Shown here in pieces: positions 53,480 to 60,038 of a DNA stretch of 64,000 nt. The stretch spans positions 18,214 to 82,213 of the forward strand of contig CATLFX010000006.1 in assembly GCA_949935795.1 (NCBI GenBank). Reading direction: 5' to 3'. Below the pieces are notes generated by a model. The model was not told where the DNA came from. It did not search any database and worked only from the letters and a program-made list of their open reading frames with translations. This DNA comes from an uncultured Oscillospiraceae bacterium (GTDB lineage: Bacteria; Bacillota; Clostridia; Oscillospirales; Oscillospiraceae). How positions within the stretch are numbered: the first letter of the stretch is position 1; each line of letters starts with the position of its first letter. Position numbers and translations under genes: made by a program.

Positions 53480-54154
53480 CTATATTTCGTCTGCCTCCAG
53501 GTGGTATCCCAGCCGCCGCACCGCCTCAATGCGCACGTTGGAGCCGATGCTGGCCAGCTTCTTGCGCAAAAAGCCCACGTACACCTCCACGTGGTTCTCC
53601 ACGGCGTTGGAGTCGTACCCCCATACCCGGGCCAGAATGGCCTCCTTGGACAGGTTTTTGCCCTTGGCCTGCATGAGGCAGCGCATCACGTCGAACTCCC
53701 GGGCGGACAGCCGCACCCACTTGTCCCCGCAGGCCAGGGTGGAGCCGTCCAGGTCCAGCGCCGTGTTGCCGAAGGACAGCTGGTCCACCTGCCCGCCCTG
53801 GCGGCGGAGGAGCGCCCCCACGCAGGCCAGCAGCTCCCGGGTGTCGAAGGGCTTGGTCAGGTAGTAGTCCGCCCCGGCGTTGAGGCCCTCCACCCGGTCC
53901 TCCAGCTCCGAGCGGGCGGTGAGCATGAGGATGGGGGCGGCGCACTTCTGGGCCCGGAGCTGCCGGGCGGCCTGCCAGCCGTCCAGCAGGGGGAGCATCA
54001 CGTCCAGAATGATGAGGTCGTACACCCCCAGCAGGGCGTACTGCACCCCGGCCTCGCCGTCGTACACCGCCTCCACCTGATAGCCCCTGTCCTCCAGCAG
54101 GGCCCGGAGGGAGTCGGACAGGGGCCTGTCGTCCTCCACAATGAGAATTTTCAT
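53480..54154 (-). CDS. OmpR/PhoB-family response regulator
   Basis: A 224-aa regulator: REC domain (1-115) with acidic pair E7-D8-D9, phospho-acceptor D51 in LDVMLPLLDGW and the conserved Lys in YYLTKPF, then a winged-helix Trans_reg_C domain (about 128-222, SAREFDVMRCLMQAKGKNLS and DSNAVENHVEVYVGFLRKKL). No histidine kinase gene is adjacent. It is encoded 28 bases behind the M17 aminopeptidase gene and is probably co-transcribed with it. AAAAGGAGG precedes the ATG. Confidence 0.95.
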   Translation of the reverse strand: MKILIVEDDRPLSDSLRALLEDRGYQVEAVYDGEAGVQYALLGVYDLIILDVMLPLLDGWQAARQLRAQKCAAPILMLTARSELEDRVEGLNAGADYYLTKPFDTRELLACVGALLRRQGGQVDQLSFGNTALDLDGSTLACGDKWVRLSAREFDVMRCLMQAKGKNLSKEAILARVWGYDSNAVENHVEVYVGFLRKKLASIGSNVRIEAVRRLGYHLEADEI

Positions 54155-54182
54155 GGCAGGGACCTCCTTTTCAGCCGGGCGG

Positions 54183-55553
54183 TCACACCTCCGCCGCCAG
54201 CCCCAGGCAGAGCTGGTACAGGGTGGTCACCCCCGCGCCGGTGGCCCCGGCGGTCTGGTACTCCCGGCGGGCCCGGTCAACCCAGGCGGTGCCGGCGATA
54301 TCCATGTGGACCCAGGGCACATCCCCGGCAAACGCGCCCAGAAACAGCCCCGCCGTGATGGCGCCGCAGCCGTCGCTGGACTGGTTGGACAGGTCGGCCA
54401 CCGGGCTCTCGATCATCTTGGCGTACTCGGGGAAGGTGGGGAAGCGCCAGTACTGCTCCCCGGAGCGGGAGGCGGCCTCCAGCAGGGCGGCGCACAGAGG
54501 ATCGTCGTTGCTCACCAGCCCGGCGGTGAGATGGCCCAGGGCGTTGGCGCAGGCCCCGGTGAGGGTGGCGATGTCCACCACCCGGGAGGCCCCCTCCTTC
54601 TGGATGGCGTAGGTGATGGCGTCGGCCAGGATGAGCCGGCCCTCCGCGTCGGTGTTGTTGATCTGGATGGTCTTGCCCGACATGGAGGTGACGATGTCGC
54701 CGGGCACCATGCTGTCCGGGGAGATGCGGTTTTCCACCGCCGGGACCACCGCCGTCACATTCACCGGGATGTGGTTCTCGGCCAGGGCCAGCACGGCGGC
54801 GCACACCGCCGCCCCGCCGGCCATGTCCGCCCGCATGGTTTTCAGCCCCGCAGCGCTCTTCAGGTTGTAGCCGCCAGCGTCGTAGCACACGCCCTTGCCC
54901 ACCAGGGCGATGGGGGCGGCGTCCTCCTTGCCCCCCTTCCAGCGCAGCACAATGAGCCTGGGCGGGTGGCCGGCGCTGTCCCCCACGGCGTGAAAGGCCC
55001 CCATGCCCAGGGCCCGGGTCTGGTACTCGTCCAAAATCTGGACCTCCACCCCCAGGGGCTCCGCCGCCTCCTTCATGGACTGGGCCAGCATGGCCGGGGT
55101 GAGCAGGTTGACCGGCCGGTTGGTCAGGTCCCGGGCGAAGCACACCGCACGGGTTACCGCGTCCGTCTCCGCCAGGATGGCGGGCACGTCCAGCCACTGG
55201 GCCCCGGTGAAATAGAGGGTGAAGGGCTTTTCCTCCCGCTCCTTCCAGGCGGGCTGGCGGTAGCAGGCCAGCTTCGCCCCCTGGGCCAGGGCGGACAGCC
55301 CCCCGGGACCCAGCGCCCGGGCGGCGGGGTCCACGTCCAGCAGGGCGGTCCGGGCGCCCAGCTCCCGGATGGCGGCCACCGCCTTGGCGGCGGCGCGGCG
55401 GGCAGTCTCCGCGCTGGGGTCCTTGCCCAGGCAGAGGATCAGGGTGCGTCCCTCCGCCCCGGTATGCAGGGACAGCGGGGCGCTGTCTCCGCCGATTTCC
55501 AGCTCCAGCCGCCAGTCGGCGGCCTCTTGATTCCACAGCTTTACCATTCGCAT
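54183..55553 (-). CDS. M17-family leucyl aminopeptidase
   Basis: A 456-aa M17 aminopeptidase (PepA family, usual length about 480-500). The C-terminal catalytic domain has the two-metal motifs VGKGVCYDAGGYNLKS near 238 and NTDAEGRLILADAITYA near 315 with the conserved Asp, Glu and Lys. It releases N-terminal residues from peptides in the cytoplasm. The frame is open to 55628, but that lies on the promoter; AAGGAG precedes two nearby ATGs (55553 and 55547), and the first is used here with some doubt. The N-terminal domain is short compared with E. coli PepA. Confidence 0.92.
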   Translation of the reverse strand: MRMVKLWNQEAADWRLELEIGGDSAPLSLHTGAEGRTLILCLGKDPSAETARRAAAKAVAAIRELGARTALLDVDPAARALGPGGLSALAQGAKLACYRQPAWKEREEKPFTLYFTGAQWLDVPAILAETDAVTRAVCFARDLTNRPVNLLTPAMLAQSMKEAAEPLGVEVQILDEYQTRALGMGAFHAVGDSAGHPPRLIVLRWKGGKEDAAPIALVGKGVCYDAGGYNLKSAAGLKTMRADMAGGAAVCAAVLALAENHIPVNVTAVVPAVENRISPDSMVPGDIVTSMSGKTIQINNTDAEGRLILADAITYAIQKEGASRVVDIATLTGACANALGHLTAGLVSNDDPLCAALLEAASRSGEQYWRFPTFPEYAKMIESPVADLSNQSSDGCGAITAGLFLGAFAGDVPWVHMDIAGTAWVDRARREYQTAGATGAGVTTLYQLCLGLAAEV

Positions 55554-55599
55554 CCAACTCCTTGCGTATCGGCCCGGAAGGACCGTTTCAGTCCAGGCC

Positions 55600-55628
55600 A
55601 TTGTACCGTCTTTTCGCTCTGTTGGCAA
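55600..55628 (-). promoter_or_regulatory. Promoter of the M17 aminopeptidase-regulator unit
   Basis: Minus strand TTGCCA (55628-55623) and TACAAT (55605-55600) with a 17-bp spacer. Confidence 0.75.
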
Positions 55629-55758
55629 GACTTTTTTGTGAGGAATCCGCCGCTTTCACGTAATAAGTTCCCTGGAAGAGCCAAAAGAACGGAGAAAAAT
55701 ACAGGTATTACCAGAAAAGAGAAAATGTGATATCACTGGGCGGCGGGAAAAGAAGCGG

Positions 55759-55787
55759 TTGCCACGCGCGGGAATTTGTGGTATATT
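55759..55787 (+). promoter_or_regulatory. Promoter of the DtxR-like regulator gene
   Basis: TTGCCA at 55759-55764 and TATATT at 55782-55787 with a 17-bp spacer, 47 bases before the TTG start. Confidence 0.7.
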
Positions 55788-55834
55788 GGGACTGGACAAA
55801 AACTGGAAAATGCGTCCAAGCGGAGGTGAATGAG

Positions 55835-56209
55835 TTGAACATCCACGAGTCCGCGGAAAACTATCTGGAGGCCATTCTGGCCCTGGGGGAGAAGGGCCCC
55901 GTGCGGTCCATCGACGTGGCCCAGCACCTGAACTTTTCCAAGCCCAGCGTCAGCCGGGCCATGAGCCTGCTCCGGGAGGGGGGGTTCGTGGTGATGGACC
56001 AGGGGGGATTCCTCACCTTGACCGACGAGGGGCTGGAGATCGCCCAGCGCATCTATGAGCGCCACCTGCTGCTCACCAAGTGGCTGATCCATCTGGGGGT
56101 GTCGGAGAAAGTGGCGGCCAACGACGCCTGCCTCATTGAGCACGATCTGAGCGTGGAGTCCTTTGACGCGCTGCGTGAGCACATCAACAAAGATATGGGA
56201 ATCGAGTGA
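55835..56209 (+). CDS. DtxR/MntR-family metal-dependent regulator
   Basis: A 124-aa regulator with the DtxR start ESAENYLEAILALGEKGPVR, HTH around SIDVAQHLNFSKPSVSRAMS, the wing GGFLTLTDEG and the dimerisation helices RIYERHLLLTKWLIHLGVSE then IEHDLSVESFDAL. The C-terminal SH3-like domain of larger DtxR proteins is absent, as in MntR. The frame has no upstream ATG with a ribosome site; TTG at 55835 is 8 bases behind GGAGG and gives the family N-terminus, so it is the chosen start. Metal specificity (Mn or Fe) cannot be told. Confidence 0.85.
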   Translation: MNIHESAENYLEAILALGEKGPVRSIDVAQHLNFSKPSVSRAMSLLREGGFVVMDQGGFLTLTDEGLEIAQRIYERHLLLTKWLIHLGVSEKVAANDACLIEHDLSVESFDALREHINKDMGIE

Positions 56210-56211
56210 GC

Positions 56212-56237
56212 AAAACCGCCGCTGACGCGGCGGTTTT
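56212..56237 (+). terminator. Terminator of the DtxR-like gene
   Basis: AAAACCGCCGC and GCGGCGGTTTT form a perfect 11-bp stem with loop TGAC. Confidence 0.85.
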
Positions 56238-56400
56238 GCTGTCAAACGCCTCTCTGCTGTCACGTTTCGCCTGTTCGCGATGTGTGGATGGGGCCCCCGC
56301 AAAGCCGGTCTTTGGCTTTGTGGGGAGAGGAGGAGCGGCGGAATGGATGAGCTTCCGCCTTCGGCGGAAGCGAAGAATATGGAGCTTGCGACGACGAGGC
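56238..56400. other. Intergenic block with two hairpins
   Basis: No gene. It contains CCCCGCAAAGCC / GGCTTTGTGGGG (about 56295-56323) and GCTTCCGCC / GGCGGAAGC (56352-56372), and the words TCAAACGCCTCTCT and TCAAACGCTTCTCT occur at its two ends. The second lies on the ansA stop codon. It may be a repeat unit, but only one copy is in the window. Confidence 0.4.
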
Positions 56401-57393
56401 TCAAACGCTTCTCTCTCCGGCCAGGCTTCTGCCGAACAGGGCCCGGACCTCCTCCAGGCTGTCCGTCTGCCCCAGGGCCCACATCAGCTTGGTGACGGCG
56501 GCCTCGGTGGTCATGTCCCAGCCCTGGATGACCCCCTCCGCCAGGGCCTTCTGCCCCGCCTGGTAGAGGGCGAAATTGCTGCTCTCGTACAGGCACTGGC
56601 TGCACACCACCACCGCCATCCCCGCCTGGGCGGCGGCGTGGAGCTTTTCAATGAGGTTGCGGCGGATGAAGTGGAGCCCTCCCGCCCCAAAGGCCTCGAT
56701 GACCACCCCCCGGTAGTGCATCCGCAGGAGCATGTCGAAGATCTCCGGGTCCAGGCCGGGGGTGAGCTTGACGAGGAACACCTGCTCGCACAGCTGGTCC
56801 CGGAGGACACAGGGGCCGTCTGCCGGGGGGATGGCCTCCTCCCGGATGGTGAGCCCCGCGCCGTTCACCTGGCCCACAAGGGGCCAGTTCACGCTGTCGA
56901 AGGCCCCAAAGGCGGTGGTGTGGGTTTTCACCGCCCGGCAGCCCAGCATGACCCGGCGGTCGAAGGCCAGGAACACCCCCGGATGGCCGGAGGCCGCCAT
57001 GGCGAAGGCGGTGCGCAGGTTGTCCAGCCCGTCGGTGAGGGGGTGCTCGATGGGCAGCTGGGCCCCGGTGAGCACCACCGGCACTGGGATGTTCCGCACC
57101 ATATAGGACAGAACGGAAGCAGTGTAGGCCATGGTGTCGGTGCCGTGGGACACCACGATGCCGTCAAACTGGTTCCGGGCGTCAAAGACGTGGCGGGCGA
57201 TGAGCCGCCACTCCTCCGGCTGGATGTTGGACGAGTCCAGGTGGAGGATGTCCCGGACGGTCATGTCGTAGCTGTCGGGCAGGCCCCCCAGGTAGTGGGA
57301 CAGGGCCGCGCCGTCCAGGCCGGGGGCAAGCCCCTCGTCGGTGAGCCGGGAGGCGATGGTGCCCCCGGTGGTGAGCAGTAAAATTCGTTTCAT
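56401..57393 (-). CDS. ansA: L-asparaginase, type I
   Basis: A 330-aa asparaginase. Both active-site threonine regions are present: TTGGTIASR near residue 8-16 and VSHGTDTMAYTASVLS near 86-101; the hinge QLPIEHPLTDG follows. No signal peptide, so it is the cytoplasmic type I enzyme that hydrolyses asparagine to aspartate and ammonia. Its ATG overlaps the stop of the upstream flavoprotein gene (ATGA), so the two are coupled. Confidence 0.94.
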   Translation of the reverse strand: MKRILLLTTGGTIASRLTDEGLAPGLDGAALSHYLGGLPDSYDMTVRDILHLDSSNIQPEEWRLIARHVFDARNQFDGIVVSHGTDTMAYTASVLSYMVRNIPVPVVLTGAQLPIEHPLTDGLDNLRTAFAMAASGHPGVFLAFDRRVMLGCRAVKTHTTAFGAFDSVNWPLVGQVNGAGLTIREEAIPPADGPCVLRDQLCEQVFLVKLTPGLDPEIFDMLLRMHYRGVVIEAFGAGGLHFIRRNLIEKLHAAAQAGMAVVVCSQCLYESSNFALYQAGQKALAEGVIQGWDMTTEAAVTKLMWALGQTDSLEEVRALFGRSLAGERSV

Positions 57394-57953
57394 AGGTGCA
57401 CCTCCTGAGCGTCGATGAAGCGGAGGACCGCCTCCCGGGCCTCCGGGGCGCCCATCAGGTCCCCGGCTATGCTGACCCTGCCGAAGCTTCGGGCGCTGAG
57501 GAACAGCGCTTCCGGCGGAGCGTCCCCGGTGTGGTATTGGAAGGCGGTCGTGAAATTGTCCCGGCCGGTGTTGCTGACCACAATGAATTTTTTAGCGGCC
57601 CGCTCATACCGCTCCAGCAGCTCGGGGTGGTGCTGAAAAAAACACTGGCTGCGCTCGTTGAAGATAAAGAAATTGGCGCAGGGGTAATCGCAGTAATTGG
57701 GCACAATGAAATAGGACAGATCGCTGCCTACGATTGCGTCATAGATGGAAAAGACCGGGTCGCCGAAATAGGGGCACCGGGTCCGCTCCTGGAAGCATTC
57801 GTACCCGCACTGGCCGCAGGGCGTGACGCGGAAGGCGGAAAAGTCGAAATACTTGACGCCGCCCCGGCCGGACAGCGCCCCTGTCAGAATCCGGGCGATG
57901 GCGGAGCAGGTTCCCTCTTTCCGGCCGCTGAAAGAGATGACGCAGCTTTTCAC
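57390..57953 (-). CDS. Flavodoxin-like / iron-sulfur flavoprotein family oxidoreductase
   Basis: A 187-aa protein with a flavodoxin-like start VISFSGRKEGTCSAIARILT, followed by a cysteine group (CGQCGYECFQERTRCPYFGD) and SDLSYFIVPNYCDYPCANF. The order fits NADPH-dependent FMN reductase / Isf-type flavoproteins, which carry FMN and sometimes a 4Fe-4S cluster. The frame is open far upstream to 59246, but that part is antisense to two other genes. The GTG at 57953 has GGGAGGG before it and is the likely start. Stop overlaps the ansA start. Role in redox metabolism unknown. Confidence 0.7.
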   Translation of the reverse strand: MKSCVISFSGRKEGTCSAIARILTGALSGRGGVKYFDFSAFRVTPCGQCGYECFQERTRCPYFGDPVFSIYDAIVGSDLSYFIVPNYCDYPCANFFIFNERSQCFFQHHPELLERYERAAKKFIVVSNTGRDNFTTAFQYHTGDAPPEALFLSARSFGRVSIAGDLMGAPEAREAVLRFIDAQEVHL

Positions 57954-58020
57954 AAAAAATCCCTCCCCGATAGAAAATCGGCCAGACAAGTATAGCGGAT
58001 TGACAGGGCCTTTGCAAGTA

Positions 58021-58049
58021 TTGTAAATAGCTGTGAAAGCTGATATACT
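58021..58049 (+). promoter_or_regulatory. Promoter of the thioredoxin-reductase-like gene
   Basis: TTGTAA at 58021-58026 and TATACT at 58044-58049 with a 17-bp spacer, 30 bases before the ATG. Confidence 0.75.
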
Positions 58050-58079
58050 ATAAATAAAAAATTTTGGAGGTATTCCGAT

Positions 58080-58889
58080 ATGAAATACGACCTGCTCATT
58101 GTGGGCGCGGGCCCCGCGGGGCTCACCGCCGCCATCCACGCACGGGCCAGGGACAAGTCCGCGCTGGTCATCTCCAACGACCCGCTGGCCTCCCCCCTGG
58201 GCAAGGCCCCGGCCATGGCCAACTACCCCGGTCTGCCCGGCGTCACCGGGCGGGAGCTGCTGGAGGGGCTGGTGAGGCAGGCCCAGGACCTGGGGGTGGA
58301 GTTCAGGCAGGGCCGGGCCCTGTCCGTCATGCCCATGGGGAAGTCCGTTATGGTGTCGGTGGAAAACGACGCCGTGGAGGGCCGGGCGGTGATCCTGGCC
58401 CCCGGGGTATCCCGGGCCGCCCCCCTGAAGGGAGAGGCGGAGCTGCTGGGCCGGGGCGTCAGCTACTGCGCCACCTGCGACGGCATGTTCTACCGGGGCA
58501 AGCGGGTGGTGTGCGCCGGGGACGCCCCCAACTTTGACGAGGAGGCGGAGTTCCTGCGCTCCATCGGCTGCCAGGTGGAGGTGAAGCGGCTGGCGGGCCT
58601 GTCCATCCTGGGGGAGGACGGCGTCACCGGCGTGCGGGACGCCAAGGGGGAGGAGACCCCCTGCGACGGGGTGTTCCTGCTGCGCTCCTCCATCGCCCCC
58701 GCCCGGCTGGTCCCGGGGCTGGAGACCGAGGGGGGCTATATCAAGGTGGACGGCCGCATGGCCACCAGCCTGCCGGGGGTGTACGCCGCCGGGGACTGCA
58801 CCGGACAGCCCCTCCAGCTGGCCAAAGCGGCGGGACAGGGACAGATCGCCGCCCACTCCGCCATCGAGGACATGGGGCGGGAGGGCTGA
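58080..58889 (+). CDS. Thioredoxin-reductase-like flavoprotein lacking an NADPH-binding motif
   Basis: A 269-aa protein, about 40 shorter than NADPH thioredoxin reductases. The FAD motif GAGPAGLTAA (9-18), the redox pair C130-A-T-C133 and the second FAD motif GVYAAGDCTG near the end are intact. Where NADPH enzymes have GGGxSA/G followed by HRR-type arginines, this one has VVCAGDAPNFDEEAEFL, without the glycine triplet or the phosphate-binding arginines. Clostridial ferredoxin-dependent flavin thioredoxin reductases (FFTR) are known to lack these motifs, so ferredoxin is the likely donor; this is inference. TTGGAGG precedes the ATG. Confidence 0.82.
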   Translation: MKYDLLIVGAGPAGLTAAIHARARDKSALVISNDPLASPLGKAPAMANYPGLPGVTGRELLEGLVRQAQDLGVEFRQGRALSVMPMGKSVMVSVENDAVEGRAVILAPGVSRAAPLKGEAELLGRGVSYCATCDGMFYRGKRVVCAGDAPNFDEEAEFLRSIGCQVEVKRLAGLSILGEDGVTGVRDAKGEETPCDGVFLLRSSIAPARLVPGLETEGGYIKVDGRMATSLPGVYAAGDCTGQPLQLAKAAGQGQIAAHSAIEDMGREG

Positions 58890-58923
58890 TTTCCTAATTT
58901 TTCGTGAACTTCGTTTTCCCGTA

Positions 58924-58952
58924 TTGAAATTTCCCCGGAAAGATGGTAACAT
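58924..58952 (+). promoter_or_regulatory. Promoter of the 136-aa P-loop gene
   Basis: TTGAAA at 58924-58929 and TAACAT at 58947-58952 with a 17-bp spacer. Confidence 0.65.
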
Positions 58953-59003
58953 AGGAATATCAAAGGGGGACTCCCCCCAATACCAAGTTAAGGAGTGGTC
59001 AAA

Positions 59004-59414
59004 ATGGTCAAGGTTATCATGGGCCTGAAGGGCACCGGAAAGACCAAGCAGATGATCGACCTCATCAACACAGCGGTGGATACGGAGCACGGCAATGTGG
59101 TTGCCATCGCCCACAATTCCAAGCTGAACTATAAAATCAACTACAAAATCCGCCTGGTGGACACCTCTGACTACAGCATCCCCAACTACGACACCCTGCG
59201 GGGCTTCCTGTACGGCCTGTACGCCAGCAATTACGATATCACCCACGTGTTCATCGAAAGCCTGAACAAGCTGGTCCCCACCGTGGGCAACGATGACGTG
59301 GAGCCCTTCCTGGACTGGCTGGAGTCCTTCTCCCAGAAGAGCGGCATCAAGTACACCATCTCCATCAGCGAGGACGCCTCCAAGGCCAGCGACGGCGTGA
59401 AGAAATATTTCTAA
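59004..59414 (+). CDS. Small P-loop protein of unknown function
   Basis: A 136-aa protein. Walker A is GLKGTGKT near residues 7-14 and a Walker-B-like strand is THVFIES near 78-84 (Asp replaced by Glu). The fold looks like a minimal single-domain ATPase/kinase: no sensor or lid domain is visible. AAGGAG lies 9 bases before the ATG at 59004; a GTG three codons earlier is less likely. Own promoter and a strong terminator make it monocistronic, and codon use is regular, so it is probably well expressed. Function unknown. Confidence 0.8.
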   Translation: MVKVIMGLKGTGKTKQMIDLINTAVDTEHGNVVAIAHNSKLNYKINYKIRLVDTSDYSIPNYDTLRGFLYGLYASNYDITHVFIESLNKLVPTVGNDDVEPFLDWLESFSQKSGIKYTISISEDASKASDGVKKYF

Positions 59415-59434
59415 ATCTGAGAATTGTTTGCCGG

Positions 59435-59466
59435 ACCGGGCGGGCGCGTGCCCGCCCGGTTTTCTA
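59435..59466 (+). terminator. Terminator of the P-loop gene
   Basis: ACCGGGCGGGC and GCCCGCCCGGT form an 11-bp stem with loop GCGT, followed by TTTTCT. Confidence 0.85.
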
Positions 59467-59503
59467 TCCCCGGGAAATCATATTAGTTTAGGAGGTTTTT
59501 CAT

Positions 59504-60013
59504 ATGGACTGTACCCAGGCCATCCGCGCCCGGCGGAGCATCCGCAGGTTCAAGCCCGGCGCGTCCGTCCCCAAAGAGGACGTGGAGACCATGCTGGAGG
59601 CGGCCATGATGGCCCCCAGCGCCTGCAACGCCCGCCCCTGGGAGTTTTTCGTGGCGGAAAACCCGGAAATCAAGGAGAAGCTGCGGGCCGCCCACCCCTA
59701 CGCCTCCATGCTGGAGGACGCCTCCCTGGCCATCGTGGCCTGCGCCCGGCCGGAGGACCAGACCGGCGTGTGCGAGGGCTACTGGCCCCTGGACTGCGGC
59801 GCTGCGGTGGAAAACCTGCTGCTCCAGGCGGCGGCGCTGGGCTACGGGACCTGCTGGTGCGGCTGCTGGCCCGCCATGGACCGGGTGGAGGCCATCCAGG
59901 CCATTTTGAACACCCAATCCGTCCCGGCGGCCCTCATCGCCGTGGGCGTCCCCGACGAGAGCCCCGAGGCCAGAGGGGGCTATGACCCCGGCAAGGTCAC
60001 CTGGCTGACCTGA
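59504..60013 (+). CDS. Nitroreductase-family flavoprotein
   Basis: A 169-aa FMN-binding nitroreductase. FMN-contact motifs are AIRARRSIRRFKPG at the N-terminus, APSACNARPWEFFVA near 43, and AVENLLLQAAALGYGTCWCG near 105-124. Family members reduce nitro groups, quinones or flavins with NAD(P)H; the physiological substrate here is unknown. TTAGGAGG precedes the ATG. It is followed 25 bases later by glgX on the same strand. Confidence 0.9.
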   Translation: MDCTQAIRARRSIRRFKPGASVPKEDVETMLEAAMMAPSACNARPWEFFVAENPEIKEKLRAAHPYASMLEDASLAIVACARPEDQTGVCEGYWPLDCGAAVENLLLQAAALGYGTCWCGCWPAMDRVEAIQAILNTQSVPAALIAVGVPDESPEARGGYDPGKVTWLT

Positions 60014-60038
60014 GCCGTCAGGAAGGAGCGATGGTATT

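Noticed and set aside
57954..59246. Upstream extension of the flavoprotein frame (431 more codons)
   Set aside because: It runs antisense through the thioredoxin-reductase-like gene and into the P-loop gene and has no family features; the GTG at 57953 with GGGAGGG is the real start.
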